From assembly GCA_017650905.1 (NCBI GenBank), contig JAGCDZ010000011.1, forward strand, positions 1 to 33,757: a DNA stretch of 33,757 nt, given 5' to 3'. Origin of the DNA: Prevotella sp. (GTDB taxonomy: Bacteria > Bacteroidota > Bacteroidia > Bacteroidales > Bacteroidaceae). The notes under the pieces are model-generated. The model was not told where the DNA came from, searched no databases, and was given only the letters and a program-made list of their open reading frames with translations. Below, in pieces: positions 15,702 through 23,568 of this stretch (its first letter is position 1; the number at the start of each line of letters is the position of its first letter). The translations under genes were made by a program, and so were the position numbers.

Positions 15702-16760
15702 ATGAAAAAGAAACTCTATACGATAGCCGTGCTTTTGGCCTTCGCCATAGCAGTCACCTCTTGTTTGGGTAACTCGAATGATGCAGATATAACGGTCTAT
15801 GACGATACAGCCATAAGTAGTTTCTCGCTTTCGGCTGTTAACAGATATGTCCATACCACCAGTAAGTCTGGCGGAGATTCTGTCTATATGGTGAAACTCA
15901 CGGTTACCAGTTACCCCTTTACCATCGATCAGTATCAGCGCAAGATTTACAATACCGACTCCTTGCCTGCTGATTGTGACCTGAAGCATATCCTGGTAAC
16001 AGCGACGGCAACCAGCTATTCTGGTACCATTGCCGTGAAAAGTGCGATCAGCGATTCTTTGAGTTATTATAGCAATGCTGACTCTCTTGACTTCTCGACC
16101 ATCCGCGAATTCCGCGTCTATAACAACTCGGGAGAGAAATACCGTGCCTATCAGGTGCAGGTGAACATTAAATCACAGCCAGAGACCTCGGAGATAGCAT
16201 GGAAGCAGATGCCCGAAGGCACCACGATGCCCACCACGCCTATGGCAGGATGGGAGTTTGCCTATAATGCAGCAGGTAACGGAATCGTGTCATCGCAGGA
16301 TCATTGGGCTACATGTATCGAAGAGACCCTCGATGACGACAGTCGTCTGTTGCCCGTCGATGGCAGCTTCGCCTGTTGGAAATTAGACAATGGACTGAGC
16401 TATGCCCTGCTTGTTGGCGACAGCGAAGCAGAGGATACATACGCAGTAGTATGGCGTAAAGTTATCGATAATGATAATCCGACCAATTCAAGTTGGGTTT
16501 ATATCCCCATCACTTCCAACAGAATCTATCGCCTGCCCAAGGGCCAGCACTATTTCTTGCTGCCCTATAAGGACGGTAGTGTGTTGGCCATCGGTGGCAA
16601 TGGTGACATCTACCAGAGTTGTGATCAGGGACTTACCTGGAAGACTTCCAGTGACTTGCAGTCGCCCATCAGCAGCATAGCAGCTGCTTCAACTGATGGC
16701 AATGGCGGCATTTGGCTGTTGGAGAGTGCTGAGACTGGTACGATATGGTACGGAGAATAA
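15702..16760 (+). CDS. Surface/periplasmic lipoprotein, DUF6242-like
   Basis: A 352-residue protein starting at 15702 (MKKKLYTIAVLLAF); an in-frame ATG at 15627 is rejected because it lies over the promoter and lacks a signal sequence. Residues 1-20 form a lipoprotein signal peptide ending TSC with the acylated cysteine at about 20. The rest is a beta-rich two-part protein; its end (GGNGDIYQSCDQGLTWKTSSD, split here by family logic into a beta-propeller-like repeat) suggests a sialidase/BNR-type fold. It resembles Bacteroidales DUF6242; the function is unknown. It overlaps the next gene by 16 bp, tying it to the envelope cluster. Confidence 0.7.
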   Translation: MKKKLYTIAVLLAFAIAVTSCLGNSNDADITVYDDTAISSFSLSAVNRYVHTTSKSGGDSVYMVKLTVTSYPFTIDQYQRKIYNTDSLPADCDLKHILVTATATSYSGTIAVKSAISDSLSYYSNADSLDFSTIREFRVYNNSGEKYRAYQVQVNIKSQPETSEIAWKQMPEGTTMPTTPMAGWEFAYNAAGNGIVSSQDHWATCIEETLDDDSRLLPVDGSFACWKLDNGLSYALLVGDSEAEDTYAVVWRKVIDNDNPTNSSWVYIPITSNRIYRLPKGQHYFLLPYKDGSVLAIGGNGDIYQSCDQGLTWKTSSDLQSPISSIAAASTDGNGGIWLLESAETGTIWYGE

Positions 16761-17422
16761 TACTGCCGATGCTGTTGGCTGTTGTCACAACGGCCATACA
16801 AGCCCAGGACGAACCGGAATACCGGTTGGAAATCGGTGCTGGTGCTGGCGTCATGAACTATCTGGGCGACTATAACACCTCGCTTTTCGGCGAACTGCAG
16901 CCGATGGGAGCCGTGATGGCCAAATACAAGGCAAATCCGCGTATGGCAATGGCACTCACGTTGGGCTATGGTAAGCTACAAGGTTCCTCAGACAAGGCAG
17001 AAACCTGGTATCCTGAAGCCGAGCGTTACGAGTTCAATAAGAGCCTGATCGATGTCAACCTGCGCTTCGAATACAACTTCTGGGCTTATGGCACAGGCAG
17101 AGAATATCGGGGAGCACGTAAGCTGGCCCCCTTCATCACCCTGGGTCTGGGATCTGCCATTCATGGTGACCCTGAGAAAGGCTTCGCAGTAACTCTGCCC
17201 ATCGGAGCTGGTGTCAAATACAAGATTGCCGACCGTGTGAATCTCACTGCTGAATGGCGTATGCATTTCGCCTTGAGCGATTTGCTTGATGGCAAGGAAG
17301 ACCCTTACGGCATCAAAAGCAGCGGACTCTTCAAGAACACCGACGGCTATAGTGTGCTGCAGCTGGCAGTGACCTATGAACTCTGGGCCAAGTGCAGGAC
17401 ATGCCACAATGACAGGGATTGA
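16745..17422 (+). CDS. DUF6089/PorG-like outer-membrane beta-barrel protein
   Basis: A 225-residue protein with a signal peptide (MVRRIILPMLLAVVTTAIQAQ) and alternating beta strands typical of a small outer-membrane barrel (YRLEIGAGAGVMNYLGDYN, then repeated Y/F-rich strands). It resembles DUF6089, the family of PorG, a type IX secretion component of Porphyromonas gingivalis. No other type IX gene is visible here, so a role in that system is inference. The start overlaps the lipoprotein gene by 16 bp, and uppS follows 19 bp later. Together with bamA downstream, the context is envelope assembly. Confidence 0.72.
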   Translation: MVRRIILPMLLAVVTTAIQAQDEPEYRLEIGAGAGVMNYLGDYNTSLFGELQPMGAVMAKYKANPRMAMALTLGYGKLQGSSDKAETWYPEAERYEFNKSLIDVNLRFEYNFWAYGTGREYRGARKLAPFITLGLGSAIHGDPEKGFAVTLPIGAGVKYKIADRVNLTAEWRMHFALSDLLDGKEDPYGIKSSGLFKNTDGYSVLQLAVTYELWAKCRTCHNDRD

Positions 17423-17441
17423 AAACAGATAATAAAGATAT

Positions 17442-18239
17442 ATGAAAGAGCTTTTGGACATGAACCGCATTCCACAGCACATTGCCATCATCATGGACGG
17501 CAACGGACGCTGGGCGATGGACCGTGGGCTGGATCGTACCTTCGGCCATAAGGCGGGAGTCGACACCGTTAAGAAAATCACAGCAGAGTGCGCCCGACTG
17601 GGGGTGAAGTTCCTGACGCTATATACTTTCTCAACAGAGAACTGGAACCGTCCTGCTTATGAAATTGAGGCACTGATGGGACTGGTGCTCAGTTTTGTAG
17701 AGATGGATCTGTTTACCGACAACAACATCAGGTTCCGGATGATTGGCGACCGCAAGCGACTGCCCGATGGTGTACAGGATAAGATCAAGTACATGGAAGA
17801 CCTGACGAAAGACAATACCCGTATGACCGTTGTCATGGCTATGAGTTATAGCAGCCGTTGGGAAATCACAGAGGCCGTGAGCCAGATTGTGAGCGAGGTC
17901 CGTGACAAGCTTGACCATCCGAACGATATGCTCAGATGGAAGGAGTATCTGACTACAGGCGGTATCTTCCCACAGGACATTACTGAAGAGACCATCAGCC
18001 AGCACCTGTGCACCAACTTCATGCCCGATCCGGAACTGCTGATCCGCACGGGTGGCGAACAGCGCATCTCCAACTACCTGCTGTGGCAGTGCGCTTATTC
18101 TGAGTTCTACTTCTGCGACACCTACTGGCCCGACTTTGACGAAGAGGCCCTTTACAAGGCAATCGTCGATTATCAGAGCCGCCAGCGTCGCTTTGGAAAG
18201 ACCGAAGCTCAGGTGGAAGAGGAGGAGAATAAGAAGTGA
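17442..18239 (+). CDS. uppS: Isoprenyl transferase (undecaprenyl diphosphate synthase)
   Basis: A 265-residue cis-prenyltransferase that makes the C55 lipid carrier for peptidoglycan and surface glycans. Motifs: [12 protein letters not shown] with catalytic D19, the FSTENWNRP segment, and the C-terminal [10 protein letters not shown] and [14 protein letters not shown] blocks. The start at 17442 ([11 protein letters not shown]) could be replaced by the internal ATG at 17460. Its stop codon lies within the first unit of a heptamer array (18236-18263) that leads to bamA. Confidence 0.96.
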   Translation: MKELLDMNRIPQHIAIIMDGNGRWAMDRGLDRTFGHKAGVDTVKKITAECARLGVKFLTLYTFSTENWNRPAYEIEALMGLVLSFVEMDLFTDNNIRFRMIGDRKRLPDGVQDKIKYMEDLTKDNTRMTVVMAMSYSSRWEITEAVSQIVSEVRDKLDHPNDMLRWKEYLTTGGIFPQDITEETISQHLCTNFMPDPELLIRTGGEQRISNYLLWQCAYSEFYFCDTYWPDFDEEALYKAIVDYQSRQRRFGKTEAQVEEEENKK

Positions 18240-18263
18240 AAAGTGAGAAGTGAAAAGTGAAAA
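18236..18263 (+). repeat. Four-heptamer array at the uppS/bamA junction
   Basis: Four contiguous units, consensus GTGAAAA. The uppS TGA stop is part of unit one, and an in-frame bamA ATG follows two bases after the last unit. The unit is the reverse complement of the one at the riboswitch promoter. Confidence 0.85.
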
Positions 18264-18265
18264 CG

Positions 18266-20983
18266 ATGCTATATAATATAATAAGGTATAAGGCGGTGAC
18301 AAGTGGATGGATGGTGAAAGTGCTGGTAGTGCTCTTCACCCTTCACTATTCGCTCATCACTGCGACTGCTCAGGACAAGATTGTACATCCTGATATCTCT
18401 TATGCTGGTACGCCACGCACGTGTATCATTGGAGGTCTTGCCGTCGAGGGTGTCGAAGGTTATGAGGACTATGTGCTGACAGGACTCTCCGGTCTGGTGG
18501 TTGGTCAGGAGATTGAAGTGCCTGGCAGTCAGATTACCGAGGCCGTGAAGCGCTATTGGCGTCATGGTTTGTTCTCGAAAGCACAGATCAGTGCCGACTC
18601 CATCGTAGGCAACAAGATTTATCTGCGTATCACCCTGGCCATGCGTCCTCGGGTGAGCACCATCAACTATATCGGTATCAAGAAGTCGGAGCGCGACGAT
18701 ATGGAAGCTAAATTAGGTATCATCAAGGGTAGTCAGATTACGCCTAATATGATCGACCGTGCTAAGATCCTTGCGCAGCGGTATTTCGACGAGAAAGGCT
18801 TCAAGAATGCTGAGATCACGATTGTTCAGCGCGACGATCCCAACAACAAGGGTCAGGTGATGCTCGATGTCAATATCGACAAGAAGGACAAGATGAAGGT
18901 GCGCAATATCTTTATCACGGGCAATGACAAACTCTCCGACCAGAAGATCAAGGGCTCGCTCTTCGGCAAGGGTGCCTTCGGTAAGATTCACGAAGCAGGC
19001 AAGTTTGCTAACCTTTTCAAGGCCAAGAAATTCACAGAAGAGCGCTATAAGGAGGCCAAGCAGAAGCTGATTGAGAAATATAATGAGCTGGGCTTCCGCG
19101 ATGCCACCATCATCGAAGACTCTGTGTGGAACAACGACGAGAAGCATGTCAATGTCTTCCTGCGTGTGGACGAGGGCGACAAATACTATCTGAGGGATAT
19201 TACTTGGGTGGGAAATACGGTGGTGACGACCGACTATCTGAATGCCGTTCTGGGCATGAAGAAGGGCGACGCCTATAACCAGCGTCTGCTGAAGAAACGT
19301 TTGCAGGAAGACGATGATGCTGCCAGCAACTGGTATTATAACAATGGTTATGTGTTCTCCAACATCGAGCCTGTCGAGGTGAACATCACCAACGACAGTA
19401 TCGACCTCGAGATTCGTATCATAGAAAATCCGCAGGCCCGTCTGAACCATGTCCGCATCTATGGTAACGACCGTCTCTACGAGGAGGTGGTGCGTCGTGA
19501 GCTTCGTACCAAGCCCGGCGATCTGTTCAACAAGGATGCCATCATGCGTTCTGCCCGTGAAATCGGTTCTTCAGGTTTCTTCGATGCAGAGACCATCAAC
19601 CCTGACATCAAGCCCAATGGTGAGGACGGTACAGTCGACATCAACTGGCAGCTCGAACAGAAGAGCAACGACCAGCTGGAGTTCTCGCTCGGTTGGGGAC
19701 AGACGGGTATCATCGGACGTATCGGTATCAAGTTCAACAACTTCTCGCTGCGCAATCTCTTTGGAAAGAACAAACTCCATCGTGGTATCCTGCCCTATGG
19801 CGACGGTGAGCAGCTGGGCTTCAACTTCCAGACCAATGGTTCATATTATAGCTCACTGAGCGCTAACTACGGAACCAGCTGGTTTGGCGGCAAGCGCCCG
19901 AATGCCTTCAACGTCAGTGCTTTCTATTCGAAGCAGAGCGATATCAACAGCATGTACCGCAACAATGCTTTCTATAGCAACTTCTATAACTACAGTTACG
20001 GCTATGGCGGTTATAACCCCTATGCCTACAACTACGAGTCGATGCTTGACGATGACAAGACGATGACGGTGTTCGGAGCAGCGCTGTCATGGGGTAAGCG
20101 CCTGCGCTGGCCTGACGACTATTTCCAGCTCTCCGCTACGTTGGGTTACACCCGCTATATGCTGCGCGACTGGCAGTACTTCTATATCCAGAATGGTAAC
20201 TGTAACAACATCAACCTGGGATTGACCTTGGCGCGTAACTCTACCGACAACCCGCTCTTCCCGCGTCATGGATCTGAATTCATGGTCTCTGTCTCGCTCA
20301 CACCGCCCTGGTCGCTCTTCGACAACAAGGACTATGGCAGCCTGGCCAAGAACCGTCAGTCGGCCACTTACGAGGATGAATTGCAGGATGTGTACCGCTG
20401 GATTGAATACCACAAGTGGAAGTTTAAGTCACGCACCTTTACCGCACTCACAGGCGGTTCCAAGTGCTTCGTGCTCATGACGCGTGTGGAAATGGGTCTG
20501 CTGGGTTCCTACAACGACGACAAGCGTTCGCCCTTTGAAACCTTCTACGTGGGTGGTGACGGTATGAGCGGCTACAGCTACGGCTATTCCGAGGAGACCA
20601 TCGGATTGCGTGGTTACGATAATGGTGCCATTTCCTACTCCTCGTCTTATGACCTGATGCGTCAGGGAGGTTCTCCCTCATCCTATAATGCCTACGCCTA
20701 CGACCGTTTCACCCTCGAGCTCCGCTATCCGTTCATGCTGGGTAACACCACCATCTATGGCCTTGGCTTCCTCGAAGGTGGTAATGCCTGGGCAAGGGCC
20801 AAGGACTTCAATCCGTTCAAGATGAAGCGCTCTGCCGGACTCGGTGTGCGTATCTATCTGCCGATGGTAGGTCTGATGGGTATCGACTGGGCCTATGGTT
20901 TCGACTATGTCACCACCAGCCAGTCAGGCACCCGTTCGAAGGGCGGAAGCAATTTCCACTTCATCCTCGGACAGGAGTTCTAA
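18266..20983 (+). CDS. bamA: Outer membrane protein assembly factor BamA
   Basis: An outer-membrane protein of about 905 residues that inserts beta-barrels. A signal peptide (VLVVLFTLHYSLITATAQ) precedes several POTRA modules (to about residue 480), then a large Y/G-rich barrel ending in the aromatic terminus FILGQEF. The barrel has an unusually Tyr/Asn-rich loop around 580-620 (SYGYGGYNPYAYNYES). Three starts are possible: GTG 18257 (inside the heptamer array), ATG 18266 (two bases after it) and ATG 18311 (just before the hydrophobic core, giving the most typical signal peptide). I choose 18266 because other arrays in the window end similarly close to a start; 18311 is nearly as likely. Two skp chaperone genes follow. 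Confidence 0.93.
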   Translation: MLYNIIRYKAVTSGWMVKVLVVLFTLHYSLITATAQDKIVHPDISYAGTPRTCIIGGLAVEGVEGYEDYVLTGLSGLVVGQEIEVPGSQITEAVKRYWRHGLFSKAQISADSIVGNKIYLRITLAMRPRVSTINYIGIKKSERDDMEAKLGIIKGSQITPNMIDRAKILAQRYFDEKGFKNAEITIVQRDDPNNKGQVMLDVNIDKKDKMKVRNIFITGNDKLSDQKIKGSLFGKGAFGKIHEAGKFANLFKAKKFTEERYKEAKQKLIEKYNELGFRDATIIEDSVWNNDEKHVNVFLRVDEGDKYYLRDITWVGNTVVTTDYLNAVLGMKKGDAYNQRLLKKRLQEDDDAASNWYYNNGYVFSNIEPVEVNITNDSIDLEIRIIENPQARLNHVRIYGNDRLYEEVVRRELRTKPGDLFNKDAIMRSAREIGSSGFFDAETINPDIKPNGEDGTVDINWQLEQKSNDQLEFSLGWGQTGIIGRIGIKFNNFSLRNLFGKNKLHRGILPYGDGEQLGFNFQTNGSYYSSLSANYGTSWFGGKRPNAFNVSAFYSKQSDINSMYRNNAFYSNFYNYSYGYGGYNPYAYNYESMLDDDKTMTVFGAALSWGKRLRWPDDYFQLSATLGYTRYMLRDWQYFYIQNGNCNNINLGLTLARNSTDNPLFPRHGSEFMVSVSLTPPWSLFDNKDYGSLAKNRQSATYEDELQDVYRWIEYHKWKFKSRTFTALTGGSKCFVLMTRVEMGLLGSYNDDKRSPFETFYVGGDGMSGYSYGYSEETIGLRGYDNGAISYSSSYDLMRQGGSPSSYNAYAYDRFTLELRYPFMLGNTTIYGLGFLEGGNAWARAKDFNPFKMKRSAGLGVRIYLPMVGLMGIDWAYGFDYVTTSQSGTRSKGGSNFHFILGQEF

Positions 20984-21005
20984 AGTTAAGAGTTGTTTAA
21001 AACTT

Positions 21006-21025
21006 GAAACCATTCGATGGTTTTC
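21006..21025 (+). other. Small hairpin between bamA and skp
   Basis: AAACCAT pairs with ATGGTTT around TCG, followed by a short mixed tract. It could be a partial terminator or an RNA processing/stability element that sets the bamA:skp ratio. No strong T run. Confidence 0.35.
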
Positions 21026-21062
21026 ACGTCAAAGTGATGTCACAATAAAAAAAGACAAGAAT

Positions 21063-21578
21063 ATGAAGAAGTTATTAATCTGTTTAATCTGTGGAATCTG
21101 TGTGAGTCTTCAGGCACAAGCCCAGAAGTTCGCACTGGTGGATATGGAGTATATTCTGAAGAATATTCCCGCCTATGAGCGTGCTAACGAACAGTTGAAC
21201 CAGGTGTCAAAGAAATGGCAGGCTGAGGTCGATGCATTGACTACCGAGGCTCAGACGCTGTATAAGAACTACCAGAACGAGGTGGTGTTCCTCTCGCAGG
21301 AGCAGAAGAAAGCCAAGCAGGATGCCATCGTCGCCAAGGAGAAGGAGGCTGCCGACCTGAAGAAGAAGTACTTCGGCCCCGATGGCGAGCTCTTCAAGAA
21401 GCGTACGGCCCTGATGACGCCTATCCAGGACGAAATCTACAATGCCGTCAAGGACGTTGCCGAGCTTCGTGGCTATCAGCTCATCCTCGATCGTGCCAGC
21501 GATACCGGCATTATCTTCGGCTCTCCCAAGATCGACGTCTCCTCGGAGGTGCTTCGCAAGTTAGGATATTCCAACTAG
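21063..21578 (+). CDS. OmpH/Skp family periplasmic chaperone (copy 1)
   Basis: A 171-residue protein starting at 21063 (MKKLLICLICGICVSLQAQAQ, signal peptide). The mature part begins KFALVDMEYILKNIPAYERA, typical of Skp/OmpH, followed by a long charged coiled-coil (about 45-125). Skp trimers hold unfolded outer-membrane proteins on the way to BamA, fitting its place after bamA. An upstream in-frame ATG at 20895 lies inside bamA and is rejected. The hydrophobic core of the signal peptide is encoded by a 9-bp repeat giving I-C-x three times. Confidence 0.9.
   Translation: MKKLLICLICGICVSLQAQAQKFALVDMEYILKNIPAYERANEQLNQVSKKWQAEVDALTTEAQTLYKNYQNEVVFLSQEQKKAKQDAIVAKEKEAADLKKKYFGPDGELFKKRTALMTPIQDEIYNAVKDVAELRGYQLILDRASDTGIIFGSPKIDVSSEVLRKLGYSN
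21075..21104 (+). repeat. 9-bp tandem repeat in the skp copy 1 signal peptide
   Basis: Three units of NNNATCTGT, in frame, encode repeated x-I-C. Same unit and frame as in skp copy 2 and yidD. Confidence 0.65.
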
Positions 21579-21610
21579 TACCGCTAGAATCTCTAGAAAG
21601 GCTAGAAATT
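21575..21610 (+). repeat. 9-bp tandem array at the skp1/skp2 junction
   Basis: Four contiguous units beginning CTAG (consensus CTAGAANNN). The first unit contains the TAG stop of skp copy 1. Confidence 0.8.
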
Positions 21611-21636
21611 TATAACAACTAAATATTTAAAGAAAA

Positions 21637-22140
21637 ATGAAAAAAATGATTATTTGCGCTATCTGCGCAATCTGCGGTCTGACCACCGCCAACGCACAAG
21701 CAAAGTTCGGACATGTAAATACTCAGGAGATCATCCAGGCTATGCCGGAGTATCAGAAGGCCCAGACAGAGATCAAGGCCCTTCAGGACCAGTATGAGGC
21801 CGATCTGAAGTCGATGCAGGACGAGCTGCAGAAGAAGGGTGAGGCTTTCGATAAGGAGCAGGCCACTCTGCCCGAGAACATCAAGCAGCGCCGTCAGCAG
21901 GAACTGCAGGATATGTACACCAAGATCCAGCAGAGCTTCCAGGACAACCAGCAGGCTCTTCAGAAGGCTTCTGGCGAGAAGATGCAGGCCATCCAGACCA
22001 AGGTGCTCGATGCCATCAAGGCTATAGGTACCGCTGGCAACTATGTCTACATCATGGAGAACAATTCGCTGCCCTATATCAGCACCACGCTCTCTACCGA
22101 TGTCACCGCTCAGGTCAAGGCCAAGCTCGGACTGAAATAA
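21637..22140 (+). CDS. OmpH/Skp family periplasmic chaperone (copy 2)
   Basis: A 167-residue protein with a signal peptide (MKKMIICAICAICGLTTANAQ). The mature start KFGHVNTQEIIQAMPEYQKA is the typical Skp opening, followed by a coiled coil rich in Q, K and E (about 45-125) and a C-terminal beta part (NYVYIMENNSLPYI, then TDVTAQVKAKLGLK). Expected to act as a periplasmic holdase for BamA clients. It is divergent from copy 1 in sequence but shares the I-C-x repeat in the signal peptide. A strong terminator follows. Confidence 0.92.
   Translation: MKKMIICAICAICGLTTANAQAKFGHVNTQEIIQAMPEYQKAQTEIKALQDQYEADLKSMQDELQKKGEAFDKEQATLPENIKQRRQQELQDMYTKIQQSFQDNQQALQKASGEKMQAIQTKVLDAIKAIGTAGNYVYIMENNSLPYISTTLSTDVTAQVKAKLGLK
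21652..21678 (+). repeat. 9-bp tandem repeat in the skp copy 2 signal peptide
   Basis: Three contiguous units of ATYTGCGNN, in frame, encode I-C-A, I-C-A, I-C-G. Confidence 0.7.
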
Positions 22141-22161
22141 AGTATTTATCAAAATAACTGC

Positions 22162-22197
22162 GCTGTCCAATGCATGATGACATTGGGCAGCCTTTTT
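22162..22197 (+). terminator. Terminator between convergent skp2 and murI
   Basis: GCTGTCCAATG pairs with CATTGGGCAGC (one G-T pair) around an 8-nt loop, followed by five T on the plus strand. It ends 13 bp before the murI stop. Confidence 0.88.
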
Positions 22198-22210
22198 GTT
22201 GTGTCTGTAT

Positions 22211-23044
22211 TCAGCCTAAGGTAATATTTTCTACATCGATTGTTTCGTGGAGGAAGAGTTGGGCTGACTCTTTGAATTTCTCTGGGTTTTCCGTTGTAAG
22301 ATAGTGGACGGTGGCCCCCTTTGAGCATTTCACCTCCATTTGGGGATGGCGCTCCAGGTAATTCCGAAGGCTGTCGGCTACATATTCGCCCTGAGGAATG
22401 ATGCGCACACCGGCAGGCAGATATTTCAGGATCTTCGGCATGAGCAGAGGATAATGCGTGCAGCCGAGGATGATGGCATCAATCTCCGGGTCAAGGCGCA
22501 TGATCTGGTCGATACGTTTCTTGACGAAATAGTCAGCACCAGGCGAATCGGCCTCGTTGTATTCTACGAGGGGCACCCAGAAGGGACAGGCAACGCCCGA
22601 CACCTGGATGTCGGGATGGAGCTTCTTGATTTCAAGGTTATAGCTCTCGCTCTTGATGGTGCCCTCGGTGGCGAGGACGCCCACATGACGGCTCTCAGTA
22701 AGTTCGCCGATGACTTCTGCCGTAGGTCGGATAATGCCAAGCACACGGCGGTTGGGGTCGATCTGAGGGATATCGTTCTCCTGGATAGAGCGCAGGGCTT
22801 TGGCAGAGGCCGTGTTACAGCCGAGAATGATAAGGTGACAACCCATCTCGAATAGTTTCATCACAGCCTGACGCGTAAACTCATAGACCACGTCGAACGA
22901 TCGCGGTCCATAAGGCGCACGGGCATTATCGCCCAGATAGAGATAATCATACTGAGGAAGCATCTGGCGGATACCATGCAAGATGGTCAGACCGCCATAG
23001 CCGCTGTCGAAGATGCCGATTGGGCCTGGGTTATTTGAGAGCAT
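22211..23044 (-). CDS. murI: Glutamate racemase
   Basis: A 277-residue cofactor-free racemase that supplies D-glutamate for peptidoglycan. The two catalytic cysteines are C76 (GCNTAS) and C195 (GCTHYP). The IGIFDSGYGGLT motif is at about 9-20 and the DNARAPYG motif at about 39-46. The start overlaps the end of skp copy 3 by 14 bp, implying co-transcription and coupling. It points against the uppS-bamA-skp cluster although its product also serves the envelope. Confidence 0.96.
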   Translation of the reverse strand: MLSNNPGPIGIFDSGYGGLTILHGIRQMLPQYDYLYLGDNARAPYGPRSFDVVYEFTRQAVMKLFEMGCHLIILGCNTASAKALRSIQENDIPQIDPNRRVLGIIRPTAEVIGELTESRHVGVLATEGTIKSESYNLEIKKLHPDIQVSGVACPFWVPLVEYNEADSPGADYFVKKRIDQIMRLDPEIDAIILGCTHYPLLMPKILKYLPAGVRIIPQGEYVADSLRNYLERHPQMEVKCSKGATVHYLTTENPEKFKESAQLFLHETIDVENITLG

Positions 23045-23543
23045 CCGAAACGAACTGGTTTAAATCTTCGCCCCAAGCAGGGTTGATATACGGACAAGCG
23101 TCAGAGGCAGTATTCACCACGAGGGCAAGGCCACGCTCACTGGCAATCCTTGCAACTGTTTCCGACAGAAGTATCTTGAGCGGCGCCAAGGCCTCACGCT
23201 CGGCATCGGCCAACTGTTTACGACTCTCTTCCTTGAAAGTCACATTGCGCGTCATCAATTCCTGCAGCTCAGTCTGGCGCTTCTGAAGAATGGTCTTCGG
23301 AAATTCGTGCTGACCTTCGAGGAATTCCTCATACTTGCGGTTGAACTCATTTGTCACCCGTTGCATCTCAGCCTCGTACTGCTGACGGAGATCGGCCATC
23401 TTCTGCTGAACCAAAGCGTACTGCGGCATCGACTGCAGGGCCTGCTGGTAGTTGAGATAGCCGAAACGTACCACGGCCGTACTGTCTTGCGCCGAGACCG
23501 TCAGTGCAACCATCGTGAAAATCAACAATATCAATCTTTTCAT
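23031..23543 (-). CDS. OmpH/Skp family periplasmic chaperone (copy 3)
   Basis: A 170-residue protein with a signal peptide (MKRLILLIFTMVALTVSAQ), the Skp-like opening VRFGYLNYQQALQSMPQYA, and a charged coiled coil (about 45-125). It is a third Skp-like gene, on the opposite strand to copies 1 and 2 and beyond murI. The LNYQQAL form is more divergent, and the signal peptide has no I-C-x repeat. The presumed role is outer-membrane protein escort, possibly for a different client set. It overlaps murI by 14 bp and has its own promoter. Confidence 0.88.
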   Translation of the reverse strand: MKRLILLIFTMVALTVSAQDSTAVVRFGYLNYQQALQSMPQYALVQQKMADLRQQYEAEMQRVTNEFNRKYEEFLEGQHEFPKTILQKRQTELQELMTRNVTFKEESRKQLADAEREALAPLKILLSETVARIASERGLALVVNTASDACPYINPAWGEDLNQFVSDALK

Positions 23544-23560
23544 AATCGCATTCTTTGCCG

Positions 23561-23568
23561 CAAAATTA
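23561..23568 (-). promoter_or_regulatory. Predicted promoter (-7 box) for skp3-murI
   Basis: Minus-strand TAATTTTG followed by CGGC, 18 bp upstream of the skp3 start. No TTTG -33 box is clear. Confidence 0.5.

Noticed and set aside
17631-18302. 223-residue ORF antisense to uppS with a repetitive F/S/L-rich start
   Set aside because: The odd start is the heptamer array read backwards; the remainder is a shadow of uppS.
18713-19450. 245-residue ORF antisense to bamA
   Set aside because: Lies wholly inside the bamA coding frame; hydrophobic low-information product typical of a codon-bias shadow, with no promoter or start context.
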